Positions 1-6,065 of a stretch of 6,464 nt of DNA are shown here, piece by piece. The notes below the pieces were generated by a model. It did not search any database, was not told where the DNA came from, and saw nothing but the letters and a program-made list of their open reading frames with translations. Each line of letters opens with the position of its first letter. Position 1 is the stretch's first letter. The stretch lies in assembly GCA_038233815.1 (NCBI GenBank), contig JBBSVE010000164.1, forward strand, positions 1-6,464, read 5' to 3'. Position numbers and translations under genes: made by a program. This DNA is from JBBSVE01 sp038233815 (GTDB taxonomy: Bacteria > Pseudomonadota > Alphaproteobacteria > Rhodobacterales > Rhodobacteraceae).

Positions 1-1
1 G

Positions 2-418
2 GCGATCGACCTGCCGGAGGGCCAGGTGCGCTGGCACAGGGCGATGCCCGAACGCACGCGCCAGACGTTCCTGGCCGGCATGGACCTCAACCTCATGCCG
101 CTCGAGGCGACGGCCTTCAACGCGGCCTGCCCCGCGACACCCGTCCTGGAGGCGGCCTGCCAAAGCGTTCCGACACTGGGCAGCAACCTGCCCGCCCTGC
201 GCGTGATGATCGATGACGGCGTGACGGGGTATCTGGTTCCCGACCTGAAGGACTGGGCCGACCGTCTGCGAGACCTCTTGCAGGATCCGGCGGCGCTGCG
301 CCGGACCGGCGAGGCTGCGCGGCAAGCCGTTGTCGCAGCACATGATCCGGCCCGGGGGGCGGCGCAGTTGTCCGACATCCTGGGTGGCCTGTTGAAGGAG
401 ACCCGCAATGTCGGATAA
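2..418 (+). CDS. GT4-type glycosyltransferase, C-terminal part (5' end off the window)
   Basis: Only the last 138 codons are visible, and the frame is open to the left edge. The segment looks like the nucleotide-sugar-binding half of a GT-B fold enzyme (Glycos_transf_1 family). It has a helix with PVLEAACQSVPTLGSN, corresponding to the usual 'P.LEA...G.PV..S' donor-binding motif. This is followed by an acidic turn and IDDGVTGYLVP, matching the family's 'I.DG..G.LV' element, and then the typical closing helices (WADRLRDLLQDPAALRRTGE). Such enzymes move a sugar from an activated donor onto a growing glycan at the cytoplasmic face of the inner membrane. The spacing before PVLEA is unusual: the EGFG-like segment is replaced by FNAACPAT, so donor specificity cannot be guessed. 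The gene overlaps the next one by 11 bases, suggesting translational coupling. Family is fairly certain; substrate is unknown. Confidence 0.85.
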   Translation, partial: AIDLPEGQVRWHRAMPERTRQTFLAGMDLNLMPLEATAFNAACPATPVLEAACQSVPTLGSNLPALRVMIDDGVTGYLVPDLKDWADRLRDLLQDPAALRRTGEAARQAVVAAHDPARGAAQLSDILGGLLKETRNVG

Positions 419-701
419 TACCCAGCCTACCCGGACCATCGGGACGGGTCAGACCGCGCAGATCGAACGGCTGCGCGCGGATCTGGCCCGGCACCACGCG
501 GAACTGGCGACACTGCAGCGCATGGTCCTCGAGCTCGAGTCCGATCTGGCGGCCGCGCAGGTCCGCGAACAGAAGGCCACACGCGCCAGGATCCTGGCCG
601 AGCGCCGGCTGGACGAAATCAGGACCAGCCTGCCATGGCGTCTCGCCTCTCCCCTGCGCGCGCTGCGGCGACGCCTACGGCCGCAGCCTCCATCCCGGTG
701 A
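408..701 (+). CDS. small coiled-coil protein with basic WRL...PLR tail
   Basis: This 97-residue hypothetical protein starts at ATG 408, inside the end of the glycosyltransferase gene. AAGGAG at 395-400 lies seven bases upstream, a very good ribosome-binding site that fixes this start. Residues about 16-70 form a heptad-rich, charged helix (IERLRADLARHHAELATLQ) predicted to be a coiled coil. The last 25 residues hold SLPWRLASPLRALRRRLR, like the 'S..WRL..PLR' motif often seen after coiled coils in multidomain bacterial glycosyltransferases and polysaccharide methyltransferases. No signal peptide or catalytic motif is visible. Coupling to a glycosyltransferase suggests an adaptor that scaffolds or tethers it, with the basic amphipathic tail possibly touching the membrane; this is inference. 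It ends 14 bases before the stop of the convergent epimerase remnant. It could instead be a domain split from a larger glycosyltransferase. Confidence 0.75.
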   Translation: MSDNTQPTRTIGTGQTAQIERLRADLARHHAELATLQRMVLELESDLAAAQVREQKATRARILAERRLDEIRTSLPWRLASPLRALRRRLRPQPPSR

Positions 702-1549
702 TCCTGTCCCAGCGATCAGTTGCGCAAGATCGACCACCAAGCCGCCGTGCGGCGTAGCCCCTCGTCCAGCCCAGTTCGCGCCGTGCAAGGCCGATCTCGA
801 GCCGGTGGCGGTCTGCGCCGCGTCAAGCGTGTCACGCAGGCTCAGACTGGTGCCGGACCCGATGTTGAACACATTCTCGGCGCCGCGATACCCAGCGGCG
901 GCGACGAAGGCCTGCGCCACGTCCACGACATGCAGGAAGTCGCGTTCCGCGGTGCCGTCGCCCCAGATCGTCATCGGCGTTCCGGCGACGGTATGCTGCA
1001 TGGCGGCGGCGATGATGCCCTGACCCCGCGCGGCGCGCTGACCCTCGCCGTAGGGGTTCGATATCCGCAGCGACACGGTACGCATCGGGCGCAGGTCCGA
1101 CAGCAGGCGCAGGTAATGCTCGATGGACAGTTTCGACACGCCGTAGGCATTGATCGGCCGGGTCGGATCGCCTTCCGACAGGCCGATTCCCGGTGCGGGG
1201 GAATGGCCATAGACGGTGCCCCCGACGAGGCGAAGACGAAGGTCTTCACCCCGACGCTGCTGCAGGTCTCGGCGGCGGCGATCGACACCAGGACATGCAA
1301 CCCGATCTCGGCCGACAGATTCGCCTGCGACGATCCGGGCAGGCTGGAGTTGGCCAGGAAGATGACGGTGTCGCAGTCGCTAGCGGTCGCGGCGACCAGC
1401 GACGGATCCGACACGGACCCGACGGTCCATTCCACGTCGTTCCGGTCGGCCGGCATCATGTCGAGCACATGGACCTGCGCGTCCGCGGCAAGAAAGGCCG
1501 CAACGACCTTGCGGCCGATGAAACCGCCGACGACGACGACAAGTACCCT

Positions 1550-1579
1550 TTGAAACGTATCAGATTGAAACGTATCAGA
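1550..1579. repeat. two perfect tandem copies of a 15-bp unit
   Basis: TTGAAACGTATCAGA occurs at 1550-1564 and again immediately at 1565-1579 with no mismatch. The unit is a multiple of three, so on the minus strand it adds five codons (SDTFQ twice) without shifting the epimerase frame. It lies exactly where the start of the epimerase should be. An ACG codon in the downstream copy could be a mutated ATG (giving MFQRVLVVVVGG), but this is a guess. It may be a simple slippage duplication; a protein-binding iteron role has no support. Confidence 0.9.
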
Positions 1580-1598
1580 GATCGCGCGTTCTGCGTCA

Positions 1599-1604
1599 GT
1601 TATA
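1599..1604 (-). promoter_or_regulatory. possible -10 element (TATAAC) upstream of the epimerase remnant
   Basis: On the minus strand TATAAC is a close match to the sigma-70 -10 hexamer and sits in a small AT-rich patch (1596-1620) within otherwise GC-rich DNA. No convincing -35 hexamer occurs 16-18 bases upstream: the nearby TTGATA at 1614-1619 is only nine bases away. It lies 5' of where the epimerase reading frame begins to resemble the family, so it could be the old promoter. Weak evidence. Confidence 0.2.
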
Positions 1605-1615
1605 TCTGTTGCATA

Positions 1616-1843
1616 TCAAACCTCGCGGACATATGCACCACATCGCGATGAAATGGCGGATAGCCGCGTGTCGCGCGTCGCCGGGCGGCAGCGCTTTCGG
1701 AACAACGTCATGCGGCCCGTGTCCGCGCATCGACGTCCGGGGTTCGCTGCGGTGCGGGCCAGATATTCTGCCGTGCGATGCGCATGGCACCATTGCAAGT
1801 GGCAGGGTAGACAAAAGCAGCCACGGCACGGGAAGAGACCGCA
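1616..1843. other. divergent intergenic region before kpsE
   Basis: These 228 bases separate the minus-strand epimerase remnant from kpsE and should hold the kpsE promoter. Open frames across it show no recognisable protein. A weak plus-strand pair, TTGCAT at 1609-1614 and TATGCA at 1632-1637 with a 17-base spacer, is the best promoter-like match seen, but it is poor and far from kpsE. Just before kpsE, GGAAGAG (1831-1837) is a reasonable ribosome-binding site. No strong operator, riboswitch or terminator was seen. Confidence 0.5.
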
Positions 1844-3037
1844 ATGACAGACACCACCACCGACGACAACCGCACGTCCCAGCGCCGCGCCCCGCACGAA
1901 GCCGCCCCCTTTGCCGGTCCCACGCGCGGCCGGCGGCGCCACAGGGTGCTGGCCGTCAGCTTTGTCATGATGGTCCTCTTGCCGATCCTGGCCTCGGGGT
2001 TCTACCTCTACACCCGCGCAGCCGATCAGTATGCCTCCACGCTGGGGTTCACCGTCCGCTCCGAGGACGGGGCCAGCGCAAGCGACATCCTGGGCGGCCT
2101 GAGCGCGAGCCTGGGCGGCGGCGGCAGTTCCAGCGACGCGACCATCCTCTACGAGTTCATCCGCTCGCAGGAGATCGTGCGCAAGGTGGGCGCCAGGCTC
2201 GACCTGGAACGGATGTATAGCAGCCACGCCGACACCGATCCGCTGCTGAGCTATCACACCGACGGCACGATCGAGGATCTGACCGAGTACTGGCAGCGCA
2301 TGGTCCGGGTCTCCTACGACAATATCACGGGCCTGACGGAGCTGACGGTGTTGGCCTTCGACCCCGCCGACGCGCGGCAGATCGCCGAAGAAATCTACTC
2401 CGAGAGCTCACGCATGATCAACGCGCTGTCGGATGTCGCCCGAAACGACTCGACCCGCTACGCCCAGCAGGATCTGGACCTTGCGCTCGAACGGCTCAAG
2501 GCGGCGCGAGAGGCGCTGACCGCGTTCCGGCTGGCCAACCAGATCGTCGATCCCAACGCGGACATCCAGACCCAGATGGGCCTGCTCAGCACCCTGCAGA
2601 CCCAGCAGGCCAACGCGCTTATCGAGTTCGAGCAGCTGCGGGAGACAGCCAGCAGCACCGATCCGCGCCTCGATCAGGCCCGCCGCAGACTCGAGGTCAT
2701 CGAGTCGCTGATCGCCACCGAGCGGCAGAAGTTCGGCAAGGGCGGCGGCGGCGAGGACGGCGTGGAATACGCCCAGACCATCTCGGATTTCGAACGACTC
2801 ACGGTGGAACGCGAATATGCGGAAACCGCCTATGCGGCGGCGCTGCACGCCCTGGATGCGTCCCGTGCCGCGGCCAACCGGCAAAGCCTCTATCTGGCGG
2901 CCTACATCACGCCCACCCTGGCCGAGAAGTCGGAATACCCGCAGCGCGGCCTGATCCTGGGCCTGATCGCGTTGTTCAGTCTGCTGATCTGGTCCATCGC
3001 CTGCCTAGTCTACTATGCCCTGCGGGACCGGAGATAG
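1844..3037 (+). CDS. kpsE: capsule polysaccharide export inner-membrane protein, KpsE/CtrB/BexC family
   Basis: This 397-residue polysaccharide co-polymerase (PCP-3 type) would bridge the inner-membrane ABC transporter to the outer-membrane exporter (KpsD/Wza-like) during capsule secretion. The sequence shows the family layout. There is a short cytoplasmic N-terminus rich in Thr, Asp and Arg (1-34), then a membrane helix (about 35-56, VLAVSFVMMVLLPILASGFYLY). A large periplasmic domain begins with DQYASTLGFTVRSED and a glycine/serine-rich loop (84-97). Long coiled-coil helices follow (about 195-345). A proline-containing ITPTLAEKSEYPQR segment precedes the second membrane helix (about 368-391) and a short RDRR cytoplasmic tail. 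Length is close to E. coli KpsE. ATG 1844 is supported by GGAAGAG eight to twelve bases upstream. It is followed by kpsT after a three-base gap, so the two are almost certainly co-transcribed. Family is certain; the exact polysaccharide is not. Confidence 0.93.
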   Translation: MTDTTTDDNRTSQRRAPHEAAPFAGPTRGRRRHRVLAVSFVMMVLLPILASGFYLYTRAADQYASTLGFTVRSEDGASASDILGGLSASLGGGGSSSDATILYEFIRSQEIVRKVGARLDLERMYSSHADTDPLLSYHTDGTIEDLTEYWQRMVRVSYDNITGLTELTVLAFDPADARQIAEEIYSESSRMINALSDVARNDSTRYAQQDLDLALERLKAAREALTAFRLANQIVDPNADIQTQMGLLSTLQTQQANALIEFEQLRETASSTDPRLDQARRRLEVIESLIATERQKFGKGGGGEDGVEYAQTISDFERLTVEREYAETAYAAALHALDASRAAANRQSLYLAAYITPTLAEKSEYPQRGLILGLIALFSLLIWSIACLVYYALRDRR

Positions 3038-3040
3038 CGG

Positions 3041-3709
3041 ATGATCCGGTTCCGGAACGTCACCAAGACATTCGCTACGCCAGAGGAACGCAAGATCATC
3101 CTCGACGATGTCTCGACAACCTTTCCGTCCGGCAAGGCGGTGGGCCTGCTGGGGCGCAACGGCGCGGGCAAGTCCACGCTGATGGATATGATCGGCGGCA
3201 CCGCCAGGCCCGACAGCGGCACGATCGAGACGACGGGAACCGTGTCATGGCCCGTCGGCTTCGCCGGCAGCTTCAACCGGCAGATGACTGGCGCGCAGAA
3301 CACCAAGTTCGTGGCCCGCATCTACGGTGTCGATACCGAGGAACTGCTGGACTTCGTCAGGGATTTCGCAGAGCTCGGCGGCCATTTCCATGCGCCGGTA
3401 CGCAACTATTCGTCAGGTATGAAATCCCGGCTGGCCTTCGGGATCTCGATCGGGATCCCGTTCGACACCTATCTGGTGGACGAGGTGACGGCCGTCGGCG
3501 ACGCGGCCTTCAAGCGCAAGAGCCGCATCGCCTTCATCAACCGCATGAAGGGCGCAGGAGCGGTCTTCGTCACCCATTCCACGGCCCAGCTGCGCAAGTT
3601 CTGCACCGCGGGCGCCGTGCTCGAGAACGGCAAGCTAACCTACTACGATGATGTGGAGGAGGCCATAACCCAGCATCACAAGAACATGGGTACCGACGAG
3701 GATGAGTAA
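3041..3709 (+). CDS. kpsT: capsule polysaccharide ABC transporter, ATP-binding protein KpsT
   Basis: This 222-residue ATPase should power capsule export through the membrane partner KpsM (ABC-2 type, TC 3.A.1.101 class). All nucleotide-binding motifs are present: Walker A GRNGAGKST (38-46), ABC signature YSSGMKSR (123-130), Walker B TYLVDEV with D147 and catalytic E148, D-loop region AVGD, and switch histidine H179 in FVTHS. PVGFAGSFNRQMTG (about 71-84) is the region that in KpsT/Wzt-type ATPases follows the short beta insert. Length matches E. coli KpsT (about 220), with no C-terminal carbohydrate-binding domain as in Wzt, so export is likely of the capsule type. GGAG at 3030-3033, inside the end of kpsE, is seven bases before ATG 3041. 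No permease gene follows on the same strand within the window. The next gene is a convergent recombinase. Confidence 0.95.
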   Translation: MIRFRNVTKTFATPEERKIILDDVSTTFPSGKAVGLLGRNGAGKSTLMDMIGGTARPDSGTIETTGTVSWPVGFAGSFNRQMTGAQNTKFVARIYGVDTEELLDFVRDFAELGGHFHAPVRNYSSGMKSRLAFGISIGIPFDTYLVDEVTAVGDAAFKRKSRIAFINRMKGAGAVFVTHSTAQLRKFCTAGAVLENGKLTYYDDVEEAITQHHKNMGTDEDE

Positions 3710-3788
3710 CCTTACAAAGAGAGGGTCTTGACGATACGGTCCAAGGCTCCGTTACACGGCTCTGGAACCTCTCACTCAAATTGTCGCG

Positions 3789-3887
3789 CTATAGCAGCTC
3801 GTCAGGGTCTTCAAGCAGGGATTTGAAGGCCTCCAGCATGGGACAACCTTTACCAGATCGCCCCATAGCAGGGAACGTAAAATAGCG
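3789..3887 (-). other. short open frame, possible coding remnant
   Basis: Between stop codons the minus strand encodes 32 residues, including AMGRSGKGCPMLEAF and ending in LLEDPDELL before TAG. An internal ATG at 3837-3839 would give only 16 residues. The acidic, helix-like ending looks more like the C-terminus of a real protein than random sequence, and it points the same way as the recombinase. No ribosome-binding site or family is recognised. It may be a decayed gene tail left by an earlier rearrangement, or chance. Confidence 0.2.
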
Positions 3888-3924
3888 TCAGAACCCATGT
3901 TTTGTTGGGATTTATCCCTATTCC

Positions 3925-3939
3925 GCGACCAACGGTCGC
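3925..3939 (+). terminator. perfect hairpin, possible terminator between convergent genes
   Basis: GCGACC-AAC-GGTCGC forms a six-base-pair perfect stem with a three-base loop. On the plus strand it is followed by CAGGTCTTTT, so the T run is short and starts several bases after the stem. This makes it only a weak intrinsic terminator for the kpsE-kpsT transcript. On the minus strand no T run follows. It lies 42 bases beyond the recombinase stop codon, so it could instead be part of the element's end or a recombinase-binding palindrome. Confidence 0.25.
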
Positions 3940-3980
3940 CAGGTCTTTTGTGGGGTCCGCCAGTCGATCCCTTCGAGCGA

Positions 3981-6065
3981 TTACTTATGTTGATGCCCCT
4001 CCTTGTCAGGCTGATTGATTCTTAAATCCAGGCTGGAAATAGTGTGGTTACAAAGGCTGCGGACCTTCTTCAGGGCCTCTGGCGTGTCGGGAAACAGATA
4101 GGCCCCACTTGGCTGGCGATCGATCAGCAAATGTTTCTTTCGGATCTGCACATATAGCCAGTTGACCGGGATGCCGAGCTTGGAGGCAAATTCGTTTGCG
4201 GTGAGCAGGTCAGGATTGTGGCACCATATGTTGCGCTGGACCGCGACTTTGATGCCTGCCGCCAATCGGATGCGTTGAACGGTGACAGGCAGAACCTTGT
4301 CCGCGCAATTGGGCGAGCGGTGCCCTTCGCGCGTGAGTCCCTTGGCTATCTCATCATCGGGCACCCCGGCTCGCGCAAGATCGAGTGTCCGTTCATACAT
4401 TTCTTTGCCACGGGTAAGTTTGGCGACCGAATTCACCCGCATTTTTACGTCGAGATCGGTCACTGCGCCGCCGCGCCATACGATCCGGGCCAGCGCGATG
4501 TCGCAGGTCCCCCGGTCCAGAACCACCTTCTCGACCAGGCAGCGCAACAGCGCCTTGCGATGCGCATCCGTGGTGGCCGGGTCTGCCCAGATTTGGGGCA
4601 GACGACCAGCAAGAGCCACGACCTTGCTGTTGAGGGCCTTGCCCATCGCGACCTGCTGGGCCGGTCGTGACGCAGACTGCACGACCAGCGCAGCCTCGGC
4701 TGCTCGAGCTTCCACAAGTGCGGCCTCCCAGCGGCGTTCAAGTTCAGCGGCAACGAGACGGTTGTCTGGATCGACACGATTGAATTGCCGTTCTGCTAAA
4801 GCGGCTGCGTATCGCGTTCGCTCGACTTCGCGTTCAGCGTTTGCACGTAGCGCTGCGTCGACTTGGCTCTGGGTCCTACGGGCTCGCGACAATGCATCGA
4901 GTTCTACAGGCGCCAGCGCAGTCAGGAATGCGTCGGCCACGGCGGCGTCCACCTGTGTCGCCCGGATGTGCTGGCAAGTGGGCAATCCCGAATGGGTGCG
5001 TAAGTGGTTGCAAACATATTCACCGCCCCCCTTGTAACGAACGTACATTTTGTGGCCGCAGTGGGCGCACCACGCGATCCCGTGCAGCAGGAGTTCGTCG
5101 TCGCGCGGAGCACCTCTTGTCTTGGTGCGCATGTATTCAGCCCGATTGTCGCTCACGATGCCACGGATATTCTCATACGTCGGCCAATCGATATAGGCCG
5201 GATATCGATCCTTTACGACGATACGCCATTCTTCGATCGGTTTTGCTACCTTTGCCGAGCAACGATCCTCGCAGGCCGCGCGAATACGGGTCCGGCCGTA
5301 AACGAAAGCGCCCGCATAAGCAGGGTTCTTTAGAATACTCGAAACAGCTGAGACGGTTGCTCGCGTCCAGCGCAGTTCGCCATGCCGGTCACGACGTGGC
5401 AGATCGAGACCACGGTCGTTCAGCATGCGCATAACCTTTGCAACGGTGCGAGCCTTCAGAAAGAGTTCAAAAATAAGGCTGAGCCGTTCCTGAACGGCTA
5501 TGTTCGGTTCCTTGAGCACGACACCGCTGGGGTCCCGTACGAGACCGACAGGCAAGTTAAGCGCAAGTTCACCGCGCTTCGCCTTTGCGATCAGGCCTGC
5601 TGTCAAGCGGCTGCGGATCGTATGCAGCTCCAGTTCGGATATGGTTCCTTTCAGGCCAAGAAGCAGGCGCCCGTTGGCGCTGCCGGGATCGTAGACGCCA
5701 TCGCGATCAGCGATGAGACACTCTCGCAGCCCGCAGATATCCAGAAGTGGATACCAATCAGAACAGTTGCGGGCGAGACGTGTCACGTCGATTGACAGGA
5801 TAAGCCCCACCTCGCTGAGCCCAACCCGGCCGACCAATTCCTTAAAACCGCTGCGATGCGCCGCAGAGGCGCCGCTCAGGCCCAAATCGGCGTCGATCAC
5901 GTCGATATCGGCCTGATGCCATCCAAGCTCACCGGCGCGCTGGCGAAGCGCGTACTGGAGCCGCAGACTCTCCTGATTGCTCACGACCTGGTGCGGCGTT
6001 GACTGCCGGATGTAGACAACGGCCTTGCGCTTCAGATGCGTCGGCTGGATCAACTCGGACATCAT
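3981..6065 (-). CDS. large serine recombinase (resolvase + recombinase + zinc ribbon + C-terminal HTH)
   Basis: About 694 residues, intact. The start is ATG 6065-6063, preceded by GGAGG at 6072-6076 with a six-base spacer and overlapping the upstream TGA as ATGA; a TTG at 6092 is less likely. The N-terminal resolvase domain (about 12-160) has VVYIRQS with the likely nucleophile Ser22 and Arg20, the SIDVTRLARN segment with Arg96 and Arg99, and the long E-helix SELELHTIRSRLTAGL. A recombinase domain follows (about 169-285; LNDRGLDLP, ILKNPAYAGAFVYGRTR). A zinc ribbon has Cys333, Cys336, Cys352 and Cys364. A coiled coil spans about 386-466. The C-terminal part has an HTH-like stretch (about 562-606) and LTANEFASKLGIPVNWLYVQIRK-type excisionase/MerR-like helices (about 620-651). 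The family cuts and rejoins DNA through a 5'-phosphoserine link, in integration, excision or transposition. Lower GC than the capsule genes suggests horizontal acquisition. The target site is unknown. Confidence 0.92.
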   Translation of the reverse strand: MMSELIQPTHLKRKAVVYIRQSTPHQVVSNQESLRLQYALRQRAGELGWHQADIDVIDADLGLSGASAAHRSGFKELVGRVGLSEVGLILSIDVTRLARNCSDWYPLLDICGLRECLIADRDGVYDPGSANGRLLLGLKGTISELELHTIRSRLTAGLIAKAKRGELALNLPVGLVRDPSGVVLKEPNIAVQERLSLIFELFLKARTVAKVMRMLNDRGLDLPRRDRHGELRWTRATVSAVSSILKNPAYAGAFVYGRTRIRAACEDRCSAKVAKPIEEWRIVVKDRYPAYIDWPTYENIRGIVSDNRAEYMRTKTRGAPRDDELLLHGIAWCAHCGHKMYVRYKGGGEYVCNHLRTHSGLPTCQHIRATQVDAAVADAFLTALAPVELDALSRARRTQSQVDAALRANAEREVERTRYAAALAERQFNRVDPDNRLVAAELERRWEAALVEARAAEAALVVQSASRPAQQVAMGKALNSKVVALAGRLPQIWADPATTDAHRKALLRCLVEKVVLDRGTCDIALARIVWRGGAVTDLDVKMRVNSVAKLTRGKEMYERTLDLARAGVPDDEIAKGLTREGHRSPNCADKVLPVTVQRIRLAAGIKVAVQRNIWCHNPDLLTANEFASKLGIPVNWLYVQIRKKHLLIDRQPSGAYLFPDTPEALKKVRSLCNHTISSLDLRINQPDKEGHQHK

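Larger units (their letters stand above)
716..1615 (-). pseudogene. decayed NAD-dependent sugar epimerase/dehydratase
   Basis: Read on the minus strand, this is an extended SDR (UDP-glucose 4-epimerase/dehydratase-like) spread over three frames. From about 1545 the frame gives VLVVVVGGFIGRKVV (Rossmann strand and loop), then FLANSSLPGSS and KTFVFASSG. At the plus-strand C run 1219-1223 one base is missing. In the next frame the protein continues as GTVYGHSPAPG, NAYGVSK (the YxxxK catalytic pair), RISNPYGEGQR, IWGDGTAERDFLHVVDVA and ENVFNIGSGTSLSLRDTLDA. Near 801-803 it jumps to ELGW-type sequence (LEIGLARRELGW). At 766-772 it jumps again to GLDEGLRRTAAWW, ending at TGA 716-718. No ATG, GTG or TTG lies in frame between the upstream stop (1616-1618) and residue VLD. 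The first glycine of the GxxGxxG motif reads as valine. An intact homologue would be about 300 residues and would make or interconvert nucleotide sugars for the polysaccharide. Several separate lesions make a sequencing error alone unlikely. The substrate cannot be told. Confidence 0.85.
3710..3980. other. gene-poor junction between kpsT and the recombinase module
   Basis: The base composition falls from the GC-rich capsule style to a more mixed one here. The left boundary of the recombinase module probably lies within this stretch. It holds an imperfect inverted repeat around 3738-3769 (GGT/ACC, CCA/TGG and CCG/CGG pairs about a TTACA loop), a GGGAT/ATCCC repeat near 3908-3919, a clean hairpin at 3925-3939 and a short minus-strand open frame at 3789-3887. 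Translating the plus strand beyond kpsT gives no KpsM-like sequence. No target-site duplication can be tested because the far end of the element is outside the window. Confidence 0.5.

Noticed and set aside
675..1139. 154-residue minus-strand frame as a complete gene with its own start
   Set aside because: Its first residue lies inside the YGVSK catalytic motif and it lacks the NAD-binding half. It is one piece of the decayed epimerase, and its last 40 or so residues are out of frame relative to the family.
1219..1223. C5 run as a phase-variation switch for the epimerase
   Set aside because: Five bases is too short for frequent slippage, and the gene has other lesions and no start codon, so restoring the frame here would not restore a working protein.
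720..1553. 277-residue plus-strand open frame over the epimerase region
   Set aside because: It is antisense to clear epimerase motifs (NPYGEGQ, GDGTAERDF, YGVSK), has low-complexity Arg/Gly/Asp-rich sequence and no recognisable domain. It is a GC-rich shadow frame.
1550..1579. CRISPR array or plasmid iterons
   Set aside because: Only two directly adjacent 15-bp units with no spacers, no further copies nearby and no Cas or Rep gene.
3710..3980. Truncated kpsM at the end of the capsule operon
   Set aside because: Plus-strand translations after kpsT are polar, soon interrupted and contain no hydrophobic helices of an ABC-2 permease.
4282..5037. 251-residue plus-strand open frame opposite the recombinase
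   Set aside because: It is a Ser/Arg/Ala-rich composition typical of antisense frames, lies fully opposite the zinc-ribbon and coiled-coil coding sequence, and shows no domain.
3981..6065. Recombinase as a capsule-promoter DNA invertase
   Set aside because: The size and zinc-ribbon/coiled-coil layout are those of large serine integrases or transposases, not small invertases. No pair of inverted sites flanking a promoter was seen in the window.
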